Assembly (NCBI GenBank): GCA_900552385.1
Contig: URZI01000001.1
Coordinates: 237,919 to 301,918 of the forward strand
Source: an uncultured Collinsella sp.
GTDB taxonomy: Bacteria; Actinomycetota; Coriobacteriia; Coriobacteriales; Coriobacteriaceae
Direction: 5' to 3'
DNA: 64,000 nt
Shown here: in pieces, positions 41,395 through 47,585 of the stretch
How positions within the stretch are numbered: the first letter of the stretch is position 1
Layout: each line of letters opens with the position of its first letter
The notes under the pieces: model-generated
What the model saw: the letters and a program-made list of their open reading frames with translations, nothing else
Told to the model about the DNA's origin: nothing
Database searches by the model: none
Translations under genes and position numbers: made by a program

Positions 41395-42207
41395 CTATCC
41401 CACCTTCACCAGATAGTCGTCGGCCTCTGGCTTGCCCGTGGCCTTGCCCACGGCGATGTAGCGCGTTGCGCCGCTGTAGCCCGTGTATCGGCCCCACACG
41501 TAGCCGTCGGCGATCTTGTACCAGTTATCCAGCGTCACGGTCTCGCCGCTGGAATAGTGCGCCACCTCGGTGCCGCCCAGGCCGGGGGCGTCGCGCACGC
41601 GCAGGTAGTCCACAGTGCAGCGGTAGGTGCCGCCGAAGTTCTCGGCCGTTTCCTGCTGCGCAGGCTGCGGCTGCGGGACGGCTGCGGGGGCGCTTCCAGC
41701 AGTGATGCCGAAGCATTCCAGGTAGATGCGCGCCAGCTCGTCCAGGTTGCCGTTGAACTTCTCGCGGTCGCCGTCGTTGTCGATGAAGCCGTTCTCGCAC
41801 AGGCGGTAGTTGATGCCGCGCGCGGCGGCTCGGTTCGGGTTCGCGAGGTCGGAATGGCGCACCAGCTTCTCGGAGCGCCCGGGCATGAACGCCGCCAGCT
41901 TGTCGGCCAGCGCATTGTCGTACTCGTCAGGCTCAAAGCCCTCCTTGATGATGACGTGCGCGCCGTGGGCCGTGGCGATGCCGCTGGCGTCCATGTGCAG
42001 CTCCACCACTGGCGCGTCGGTGCTCAGGCGGTTAAGCCCGCCGTCGGCGTACCAGTTGCGGGACGTATCGCCCAGCTCGACCTCGGAACCGCCCAGTTCC
42101 TTGATGCGCTGGCCCAGGGCGCGAACGCGCTCGGCCTCGGTGCAGCCGCCTGCGCAGCAGCCGGGGTCGCCAGCGCCGTGGCCGCAGATGATGAACAGTT
42201 TAGCCAT
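41395..42207 (-). CDS. Phage endolysin: N-acetylmuramoyl-L-alanine amidase with SH3-type domain
   Basis: 270 residues. Residues 1-170 are an Amidase_3-type zinc enzyme: His in IICGHGAGDPG, VVELHMDASG, and a Glu in NYRLCENGFIDN. A Pro/Gln linker (about 173-190) leads to an SH3-like wall-binding domain (YRCTVDYLRVRDAPGLGGTEVAHYSSGETVTLDNWYKIADGYVWGRYTG). It has no signal peptide, so the holin directly upstream must let it reach the wall. It cleaves the bond between muramic acid and the stem peptide at lysis. Confidence 0.9.
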   Translation of the reverse strand: MAKLFIICGHGAGDPGCCAGGCTEAERVRALGQRIKELGGSEVELGDTSRNWYADGGLNRLSTDAPVVELHMDASGIATAHGAHVIIKEGFEPDEYDNALADKLAAFMPGRSEKLVRHSDLANPNRAAARGINYRLCENGFIDNDGDREKFNGNLDELARIYLECFGITAGSAPAAVPQPQPAQQETAENFGGTYRCTVDYLRVRDAPGLGGTEVAHYSSGETVTLDNWYKIADGYVWGRYTGYSGATRYIAVGKATGKPEADDYLVKVG

Positions 42208-42210
42208 TGC

Positions 42211-42516
42211 CTACTCCTTCCCGCCTACGGTCACGCCCAACAGGGCGTCGAGCCACTTGGATGTGATGCCTACCGACTTGAACAGCGTGTAGGCCGCCTG
42301 CACGCCGCCTACCACGGCGAAGGCGCACGTGACCCATGCGCCCGGGTCTGCGGGCACGCCGCCCACGAAGCCGGTCACGACGCCCGCCAGGAGCGAGCAG
42401 CCCAGCGCCAGGATGCGCGCGGCCTTGCCGGTCATGGCCTCGGTCTTGATCAGCTGCACCGCGAACGGCACGGCGAAAGACAGCACGATGGCTGCGATTG
42501 CTTGCATTTCTGTCAT
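42211..42516 (-). CDS. Phage holin
   Basis: 101 residues from ATG 42516, with AAAGGA upstream. Two to three hydrophobic helices (AIAAIVLSFAVPFAVQLI, ILALGCSLLAGVVTGFVGGV, WVTCAFAVVGGVQAAYTLF) and a short charged C-terminus are typical of small phage holins. It is 3 bases upstream of the amidase on the same strand, the standard holin-endolysin order. It forms membrane holes that time lysis. Confidence 0.8.
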   Translation of the reverse strand: MTEMQAIAAIVLSFAVPFAVQLIKTEAMTGKAARILALGCSLLAGVVTGFVGGVPADPGAWVTCAFAVVGGVQAAYTLFKSVGITSKWLDALLGVTVGGKE

Positions 42517-42529
42517 TTCGGATTCCTTT

Positions 42530-42943
42530 CTATCGAGCCGATTCCTTGTAGAGCAGGTCAACGCGGTCGGCGATGTGGTCGACCTTCGCCGCCATGCCCT
42601 GGCTGCGCGCCTGGCTGTTCGCCAGGTCGGCGTGCAGCACCTCGTTGGAGGTCACGACGGACTCCATGAGCGCCTTCATAGCCTCCATCAGCGCGTTGCT
42701 GCGCTCCATCTGCGCGGCGATGCGGCCCTCCATCTGGCTGCGCTCGCGGTCGCGCTGCGCCCGCTCGTTCACCTCGTCCTGCTTTCGCTCTTCGCGCTTG
42801 AGGTCGATGTTCGCCTTGCGCTCGTTCTGGGCCTTGAACTCTTCGAGGAACTGCTTGCCGAAGTACAGGACCACTAGGACGAGCAGCGCGCCGAAAAGCG
42901 ACCCGGGGCCGTACGGCGCGAAGATTTCCAGCACGTCGGTCAT
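42530..42943 (-). CDS. Phage membrane-anchored coiled-coil protein (XhlA-like)
   Basis: 137 residues from ATG 42943, with AGGAGG 11 bases upstream. One N-terminal membrane helix (PGSLFGALLVLVVLYFGKQFL, about 12-32) is followed by a long charged coiled coil (KAQNERKANIDLKREERKQDEVNERAQRDRERSQ...) and a heptad-rich end (AAKVDHIADRVDLLYKE). Proteins of this shape, such as haemolysin XhlA, sit before holins in lysis cassettes. The exact family is not certain. Confidence 0.6.
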   Translation of the reverse strand: MTDVLEIFAPYGPGSLFGALLVLVVLYFGKQFLEEFKAQNERKANIDLKREERKQDEVNERAQRDRERSQMEGRIAAQMERSNALMEAMKALMESVVTSNEVLHADLANSQARSQGMAAKVDHIADRVDLLYKESAR

Positions 42944-42977
42944 TCGTTTTCTCACCTCCTCGAATCGCTGCCGCGAT

Positions 42978-42999
42978 TGTCCGCGAGGTGTCGCCGGGC
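42978..42999. repeat. 22-bp phage gene-boundary motif, copy 1
   Basis: TGTCCGCGAGGTGTCGCCGGGC. Related strings occur at 47268-47289 and 58684-58703, all between or at the end of minus-strand phage genes. Copies 1 and 3 are each followed by AAAAGAAAAG and a hairpin (plus-strand reading). Confidence 0.7.
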
Positions 43000-43000
43000 A

Positions 43001-43026
43001 AAAGAAAAGCGTCCCCGAAGGGGCGC
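43001..43026 (-). terminator. Terminator between the 81-residue gene and the XhlA-like gene
   Basis: On the minus strand GCGCCCC-TTC-GGGGACGC forms a short hairpin, followed by TTTTCTTTT. Confidence 0.7.
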
Positions 43027-43029
43027 TCG

Positions 43030-43275
43030 CTACTCCTGCGGCGCTTCCGGCTGGTCGGGCTCCATGGCTTCCAGCTCGTTGATGCGGTCGCGCCACGTCT
43101 GGCGCTGCGAGATGATCTCGGCCACCTCCTTGGCAGCTGCGGCGATGGCCGAGAGCAGGTCGGTGATGGACGATGCGGAGAAGATGCGCTCCACCGCCTT
43201 CATGACCTTGTAGTCGCTCTGCTCAAGCTGCTGTTTGTAGCCGTTGATCTCCCCGGCGATCTCCTGTTCCGTCAT
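43030..43275 (-). CDS. Hypothetical phage protein downstream of the DGR reverse transcriptase
   Basis: 81 residues, helical and acidic at the end (MTEQEIAGEINGYKQQLEQSDYKVMKAVERIFSASSITDLLSAIAAAAKEVAEIISQRQTWRDRINELEAMEPDQPEAPQE). Its ATG overlaps the reverse transcriptase stop (ATGA), so translation is coupled to the RT. No domain is recognised. The coupling raises the possibility that it is a DGR accessory, but it may simply be a phage tail-fibre or lysis neighbour. Confidence 0.65.
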   Translation of the reverse strand: MTEQEIAGEINGYKQQLEQSDYKVMKAVERIFSASSITDLLSAIAAAAKEVAEIISQRQTWRDRINELEAMEPDQPEAPQE

Positions 43276-44486
43276 GGGTCGCTCCTTCCGTTGCTAGGGT
43301 AGGGGCATGTTCCCATCCGTGTCGCCTCCAGGTTTGGATTGCATTGAGCAACCACCCCCCCCGCGGGATTTCCGAACAGGCTGCGGTACAGCGCGTCCAT
43401 GGCCCGCACGCTGCGGTGCGCGTCCAGCCGCTTCATGCCTCCGCGCCAGCTCTGGTAGCTCTGCTCCACCTGCTCGGGGGTCATGATGCCATCGGCGACC
43501 ATGCGGGCCATCTTCTTGAGCTTGCGGCGCTCCCGCGTTATGGAGTCTCGGCACGGCTTCACGACTATGCGGCCCGTGTCCGTGTAGAAGATGCGTTTCT
43601 TCAGCCACGTGAACCCGCGCGTGAGCTTCACCACGCGGGTCTTGCGCGGGTTCAGCTCGATGCCCAGCTCGGCGCATTTGCGCTCTATGAGCAGCAGGCA
43701 CACCTGCAGGTAGTCCTTGGACTCGTGTATCAGGTAGAAGTCGTCCATATATCGACCGTAGGCCTCGGGGCGCAGCATCTCGATTACGTAGTGGTCGATG
43801 CGGTTGGGGTGCGCGACGGCGCATATCTGGTTCGGCTCGCTGCCCAGCCCCAGGCCCACATCGCCCTGCGCGTCTATCAGGCGGTGCTCCAAGGCGACCA
43901 CGCGCGGATCTAGCAGCGCGGAGGCCACCTGGTCTTTGACGGGTTGGTGCGCTATGCGCGCGAAGTAGTCGGAGAAGTCGCCGAGCAGTATGTAGCCCTC
44001 GCGGCCGTGCCGCCTCCAGTGGTCGGCCAGGTGGCGCTTGAGCAGCTTCAGGGCGTAGTCGGTGCCGCGCCCCTTTATGTTCGCTGAGTTCGCGGCTATG
44101 AGGGTGGGCACGATCGCGGGCACGAGCGCGTTCTGCGACAGCGACTTCTGCACCACGCGCTCGGGGAAGTGCACGGCGCTGATGTGGCGCAGCTTGCCGC
44201 GCTCCCATAGGTCGAAGCGGATGAAGCCCCGGCATATGTCGCGGCCCTCCAAAAGGTCGCGGCGGGACAGGACGGCGTTGCGCAGGTAGTCCTTCATGTA
44301 CCGCTGCGTGGACGCCTTCCACATCACGCCGCGTGCGGCCTGCTTGGAAGCCTTGCACAGGCTGTTGAGGTCGGCCACGGTCTCAAGCGTGCACGCCTTG
44401 ACGCGCTCGGCCTTGGCCTTGGCCCGCTTCTCCTCGCGGCGCTTCCGGCGCGCCGCCCGCCTTTGCTCGGAGTTCACAGAAGGCAC
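43272..44486 (-). CDS. DGR reverse transcriptase
   Basis: 404 residues from a GTG at 44486 (a second in-frame GTG follows at codon 4). The first 30 residues are strongly basic and suit RNA binding. RT motifs in order: GDFSDYFARI (169-178, first catalytic Asp), LGSEPNQ (214-220), YGRYMDDFYLI (YMDD at 246-249), ELNPRKTRVVKL, and FTWLKKRIFYTDTG. DGR enzymes usually carry [LIV]GxxxSQ where other RTs have QGxxxSP; here the Ser is Asn (LGxxxNQ). Together with an Avd-like gene, TR and VR next to it, it copies the TR RNA with errors at adenines and the cDNA replaces the VR. Confidence 0.92.
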   Translation of the reverse strand: MPSVNSEQRRAARRKRREEKRAKAKAERVKACTLETVADLNSLCKASKQAARGVMWKASTQRYMKDYLRNAVLSRRDLLEGRDICRGFIRFDLWERGKLRHISAVHFPERVVQKSLSQNALVPAIVPTLIAANSANIKGRGTDYALKLLKRHLADHWRRHGREGYILLGDFSDYFARIAHQPVKDQVASALLDPRVVALEHRLIDAQGDVGLGLGSEPNQICAVAHPNRIDHYVIEMLRPEAYGRYMDDFYLIHESKDYLQVCLLLIERKCAELGIELNPRKTRVVKLTRGFTWLKKRIFYTDTGRIVVKPCRDSITRERRKLKKMARMVADGIMTPEQVEQSYQSWRGGMKRLDAHRSVRAMDALYRSLFGNPAGGVVAQCNPNLEATRMGTCPYPSNGRSDP

Positions 44487-44689
44487 CCCGCACGGCTTGC
44501 AATGTGGCTCTGACAGCCGCTTGAGGTATGGCCATGAAACGCGGCGAAGCCACGGAGCGCCGCGCCATGCAAGCAGCGTCCGGCCACCCTCGCGGGGTGC
44601 GTATTTACGGGCGTGAGCCCGACGGTCGCGCCTTCCTTCCTCTCCGCGCTCTGCTTTCGGCCCTGGGGCCTACTCGGTCTGGCAATAAG
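44487..44689 (-). ncRNA. DGR RNA spacer between TR and RT (no gene)
   Basis: Roughly 200 GC-rich bases lie between the template repeat and the RT start, without a convincing coding frame. In studied DGRs the segment 3' of the TR is a structured part of the template RNA that binds RT and Avd and primes cDNA synthesis. That role here is by analogy. Confidence 0.5.
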
Positions 44690-44818
44690 GGAATCCGGGG
44701 CGGGGGCGAACCCAGACGTTCGTCGCCGAATTGTAGTTGGCATTGCCGTTGTTGTTGACGTAGCACACGTTGGACGAGGAGCCACCCATGACGGAACGCA
44801 ACCACCAATTGTACCGAT
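44690..44818 (-). repeat. DGR template repeat (TR)
   Basis: 129 bp, aligned without gaps to the variable repeat at 45428-45556 (constant offset 738). There are ten mismatches. All fall on the 25 adenines of the TR coding (minus) strand; none of the other 104 positions differ. Variable codons in the TR are AAC, AAT or TAC, the design that lets adenine mutagenesis reach many amino acids without creating stops. The adenine-free 3' end (GTCTGGGTTCGCCCCCGCCC) corresponds to the initiation-of-mutagenic-homology region. Confidence 0.96.
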
Positions 44819-44840
44819 AAACAGGGCGCGACCGCCGCCC

Positions 44841-44846
44841 ATTATA
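44841..44846 (-). promoter_or_regulatory. TATAAT overlapping the avd stop codon, candidate TR promoter -10
   Basis: On the minus strand CGCTATAATGG places a consensus -10 with its TAA as the avd stop. Transcription would start about 16 bases before the TR. No good -35 is visible 17 bases upstream, so this is tentative. Confidence 0.35.
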
Positions 44847-45312
44847 GCGAACGCAGGCGCTCTAGCTCGGCCTCGGCCTCGGCTATGCGCTCCTCGGTGG
44901 ACTTCTTGCCCGTCACGCGCACGTTCTTGCGTGCGCCCTTCAGCAGCCTGATCTCCTCCTCGACCATGGCCGCCAGCTCCTCGAAGCGGTTGGCGTTCAC
45001 GGGCAGGCCGATATCCATGAGGCACTGCATGTCCAGCATCAGCTGCTCGCAGTCAGCTATGGCCAGCGTCAGGTAGCGTTTCCTCTCCAGCGCGTTGAAC
45101 GAGGTGTTGGGGTAGAAGCAGTCGGCGCGGTTGACGTTGTACACGATGCTGCGCGCCGTCTCCACCGTGGGCACCGCGTTCAGCAGACGATAGGTCTTCG
45201 GAACTACGGAGGACGACGCCATCAGCTTGTTGACCTCCACGCGGATGGCGATTGCTTGAGTGAAGAACTTGTACTCGGAAACCTCGCGGTTGCGCTGGTA
45301 GACGCCGCTCAC
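44842..45312 (-). CDS. avd: DGR accessory variability determinant (Avd-like)
   Basis: 156 residues from the GTG at 45312, with AGGAGG at 45323-45318 five bases away; a longer frame upstream lacks coding sense because it runs through the VR in another frame. The protein is almost all helix (VSEYKFFTQAIAIRVEVNKLM..., RKRYLTLAIADCEQLMLDMQCLMDIGLPV, FEELAAMVEEEIRLLKGARKNVRV), with basic residues, matching the four-helix bundle of Avd, which forms a pentamer that binds nucleic acid and the RT. Position between VR target and TR is the same as avd in phage BPP-1. The call rests on size, predicted helices and position. Confidence 0.8.
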   Translation of the reverse strand: MSGVYQRNREVSEYKFFTQAIAIRVEVNKLMASSSVVPKTYRLLNAVPTVETARSIVYNVNRADCFYPNTSFNALERKRYLTLAIADCEQLMLDMQCLMDIGLPVNANRFEELAAMVEEEIRLLKGARKNVRVTGKKSTEERIAEAEAELERLRSL

Positions 45313-45337
45313 GTGCACCTCCTGGGAAAACTGGCGG

Positions 45338-45360
45338 AAAAAACGGCCCGCTTCGCGGGC
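45338..45360 (-). terminator. Terminator after the DGR target gene
   Basis: On the minus strand GCCCGC-GAA-GCGGGC is followed by CGTTTTTT. It separates the tail operon from the avd-TR-RT cassette. Confidence 0.8.
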
Positions 45361-45363
45361 GAG

Positions 45364-45388
45364 AGGCGACCGCGCAAGGCGGTCGCCT
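45364..45388. promoter_or_regulatory. Perfect 10-bp hairpin/cruciform downstream of the VR
   Basis: AGGCGACCGC (45364-45373) and GCGGTCGCCT (45379-45388) with a 5-base loop. It lies 29 bases after the target stop and 40 bases after the VR. In BPP-1 and other DGRs a hairpin just after the target's mutagenic-homology region is needed for efficient retargeting. It may serve that role here, or be part of the terminator. Confidence 0.6.
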
Positions 45389-45416
45389 AAAAGCAGAGTA
45401 TAGAGCACTCGGCTGG

Positions 45417-46325
45417 CTAGCCGACGAGGAAGCCGGGGCGGGGGCGAACCCAGACGTACGTCGCCGAATAGCAGTTGGCATTGCCGTTGCCGCTGACGTA
45501 GCACACGTCGGACGAGGAGCCACCCATGACGGAACGCAACCACCAACTGCACCGATTTCCGTTGACTCGGTGCGCCGTGTCCCTGAACAGGTCCCACTGG
45601 CAGTCGAAGCCCACGCTGTAGCCCTTCGTCCCCCACACGGGGCAGCCGTACACCTCCATCTCGGACAGCGAGAACACCTTGCCGATATCCTGCCAGCTCC
45701 ACGAGTTGGAGTCGTTGAGCGCGCCGCTGGCGCTGTAACGCTCCTCAAGCAGGACGCGCTGGGTCAGCAGGTACTTGGTCAGGCTTTCGGGCAGGCACGC
45801 CTCGAAGGCCGTCTCCCACGCCTTGAGGTTGCTGTTGGGGTAGGGGCATTTCTGGTCGGCGGTGCCCTGGTTCGTGTTGGTCGTGTTCCACATCAGGAAG
45901 CTGTCGTTGGCAACGCCGGTCACGGTCTTGGCCACGGCGATGGGCGCGGAGGCCACGAACGCGATATGGTGTCCCTTGCTGTTGTCGCCGCAGTAAAGGT
46001 ACGGGTCGATGTGGGCAAGCAGGAACCGCACAGATTGCTGTGTGGTGACGGCGGATGCGCTCACGAGCGGCACGTCCAGGTAGTCGCCCACGCGCAGGCC
46101 TGCGAAGTTCGCGGCGGCGATGCGCTTATGCAGCGCGTCGTACACGCTGCCGCTGCCGATCTCTCCCGCCAGGATGGTGGCGATGTTCTGCCCGCCGTAC
46201 TTGCCGATTTGGCCCTGGCGGTTGTACTCGGCGTTGTTGAGCGCCGTCTGCGCGTTGCTGCGCGCGGTATCGTCGATGACCTCGTAGCCGATGCCGCCCA
46301 CCGACAGGGTTTTCGCTTGTGCCAT
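45417..46325 (-). CDS. DGR-diversified phage receptor-binding protein (variable C-terminal domain)
   Basis: 302 residues. The N-terminus (MAQAKTLSVGGIGYEVIDDTARSNAQTALNNAEY) looks like a tail-fibre attachment helix. The C-terminal 160 residues resemble the DUF6273/C-type-lectin-like fold used by DGR targets (YPNSNLKAWETAFEACLPESL, SWQDIGKVFSLSEMEVYG, WWLRSVMGGSSSDVCYV, VWVRPRPGF). The last 46 codons contain the variable repeat. Eight residues differ from what the TR encodes: 259 (Y to C), 260 (N to S), 273 (N to D), 278 (N to S), 279 (N to G), 285 (Y to C), 286 (N to Y), 290 (N to Y). It follows the BppU-like gene by 12 bases. Confidence 0.88.
   Translation of the reverse strand: MAQAKTLSVGGIGYEVIDDTARSNAQTALNNAEYNRQGQIGKYGGQNIATILAGEIGSGSVYDALHKRIAAANFAGLRVGDYLDVPLVSASAVTTQQSVRFLLAHIDPYLYCGDNSKGHHIAFVASAPIAVAKTVTGVANDSFLMWNTTNTNQGTADQKCPYPNSNLKAWETAFEACLPESLTKYLLTQRVLLEERYSASGALNDSNSWSWQDIGKVFSLSEMEVYGCPVWGTKGYSVGFDCQWDLFRDTAHRVNGNRCSWWLRSVMGGSSSDVCYVSGNGNANCYSATYVWVRPRPGFLVG
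45428..45556 (-). repeat. DGR variable repeat (VR)
   Basis: 129 bp at the 3' end of the target gene. It matches the TR except at ten TR adenines, replaced by G (7), T (2: codons 286 and 290) and C (1, a silent GGA to GGC at codon 298). The change pattern shows that mutagenic retrohoming has happened in this lineage. Confidence 0.96.
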
Positions 46326-46337
46326 TTCGTTGCCTTT

Positions 46338-47240
46338 CTACTTGAGGTTGAGGGTTGTGCCGGACGCCGTGCAGGTGCTCCCGAACGTGATGGTGCTGCC
46401 AGATGCACTGGCCTTGGAGGCGGGGCAGTACACGGTGCCGTCGTCGTAGATGAACGCGTCCGTGGCGTCGGCCAGCTTGCCGTACAGGTCGGCTATCTGC
46501 TGCTTCTGCTTGGCCATGTCCGAGCTGCCTGCGCTGCCCTGCGCCACGCTGTTGGCTATCTGCAGGGCGGTGTTGGCCGCCGCGTCGGCGTTCGAGGCCG
46601 CGCCGTTTGCCGCAGCCGTGGCGGCTTGCGAGGCCGTCTTCAGCTGCGACGCCTCGGTCACGCGGTCGCTTTCCGCCGTGGCTCGCTTCTTCTCTGCCTC
46701 TGCGCGCTTGGTTTCGGCGGTCTGGCGTGCCTTCTCGTTCGTGGCGCGCTGGTTTTCCGCGCTCGCGCGGGAGGCCTCGGCCTTCTGCATCTGCGCGTTC
46801 AGCGCGCTCACGTCGGCTAGCTGCCCTTCGAGGTTCGCGATGATCGCCTCCACCGCATCGACGTACGGGCCGGATATCTCGCCCGACGCGCTCGCCGAGG
46901 GCAGCACGTTCACCAGGACGTTCTCGGTGGTGGCGTCCAGCCCTGCCGCGTTCCGCACGCGCACGTAGCACACCTTGAGCAGCCCGGCCACGCCGAAGAC
47001 GGCGGGGTCGACCGTCACGGTGGCCACGTTGTCGCTGATGCCAGTGAACTGCTGCTCCACGTAGGTGTGGTCGGGCTTCGCAGCCATGAGGTGCACCTTG
47101 CAGCCCGTCAGGGCCGCCTTCTTGTCGCCGTCGTAGATGGCGGCCTTCAGGACCTCGGCGCTGTCGCCCTGGTGCACGGTGATGACGGGCGGCGCTATGT
47201 TGGTCTTCTTGAGGTTGAGCGTAAGCTCGTGCGTTGCCAT
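46338..47240 (-). CDS. BppU-like baseplate/tail protein with coiled coil
   Basis: 300 residues. The first 115 residues (ELTLNLKKTNIAPPVITVHQGDS...VRVRNAAGLDATTENVLVNVLPSA) match the BppU N-terminal beta domain that docks fibres to the baseplate. A long alanine/glutamate/arginine coiled coil follows (about 140-245, EASRASAENQRATNEKARQTAETKRAEAEKKRATAESDR), then a small C-terminal domain with DDGTVYCPASKASASGSTITFG. It probably joins the diversified receptor-binding protein downstream to the tail tip. Confidence 0.8.
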   Translation of the reverse strand: MATHELTLNLKKTNIAPPVITVHQGDSAEVLKAAIYDGDKKAALTGCKVHLMAAKPDHTYVEQQFTGISDNVATVTVDPAVFGVAGLLKVCYVRVRNAAGLDATTENVLVNVLPSASASGEISGPYVDAVEAIIANLEGQLADVSALNAQMQKAEASRASAENQRATNEKARQTAETKRAEAEKKRATAESDRVTEASQLKTASQAATAAANGAASNADAAANTALQIANSVAQGSAGSSDMAKQKQQIADLYGKLADATDAFIYDDGTVYCPASKASASGSTITFGSTCTASGTTLNLK

Positions 47241-47243
47241 GCC

Positions 47244-47564
47244 TCACTCCTTTCCTTCGGCCGCAAGTGTCCGCGATATGTCGCCGGGCTGCGCTCTGTG
47301 GACCCCGCATATCTCCTCGTCGGTGAGCGCCGAGAAGTCCACGGCGTTGGCCTCGCCGCCTTCCGCGTCCATGACGGCCACGGGGCTGGACACGAGCGTG
47401 AAGCCGCCCTTGCCGTCGAACTCGAACACGTCTTCCGATTCCACGATGGCCCGCGCCGTGGCCGGGTCGCTGATGCACTCGAACACCGGAAGCGCCTCGG
47501 GCGGCTTCGGCGCGCCGTCGAGCGCCTGCGGCGCTTCGGGCTGCTGCACAAGGTGGTAGAACAT
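47244..47564 (-). CDS. Hypothetical phage tail-module protein
   Basis: 106 residues, acidic, without membrane segment (FYHLVQQPEAPQALDGAPKPPEALPVFECISDPATARAIVESEDVFEFDGKGGFTLVSSPVAVMD). The last codons lie in the 22-bp motif at 47268. No family is recognised. It sits between the tail-tip protein and the BppU-like protein, where chaperones or small baseplate parts occur. Confidence 0.6.
   Translation of the reverse strand: MFYHLVQQPEAPQALDGAPKPPEALPVFECISDPATARAIVESEDVFEFDGKGGFTLVSSPVAVMDAEGGEANAVDFSALTDEEICGVHRAQPGDISRTLAAEGKE
47268..47289. repeat. 22-bp phage gene-boundary motif, copy 2
   Basis: TGTCCGCGATATGTCGCCGGGC, two bases different from copy 1. Here it lies inside the 3' end of the 106-residue gene and lacks the downstream AAAAGAAAAG and hairpin. 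Confidence 0.6.
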
Positions 47565-47585
47565 TCCGTTTCCCCTCTCGCTGGT

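Noticed and set aside
43272..44486. Reverse transcriptase as retron or group II intron protein
   Set aside because: No maturase or HNH domain, no msr/msd-like inverted structure, and the adjacent TR/VR pair with adenine-only differences fits a DGR.
44474..45025. 183-residue minus-strand frame crossing the template repeat
   Set aside because: It runs through avd and the TR in a wrong frame. The similarity to a part of the target frame is due only to the TR/VR repeat.
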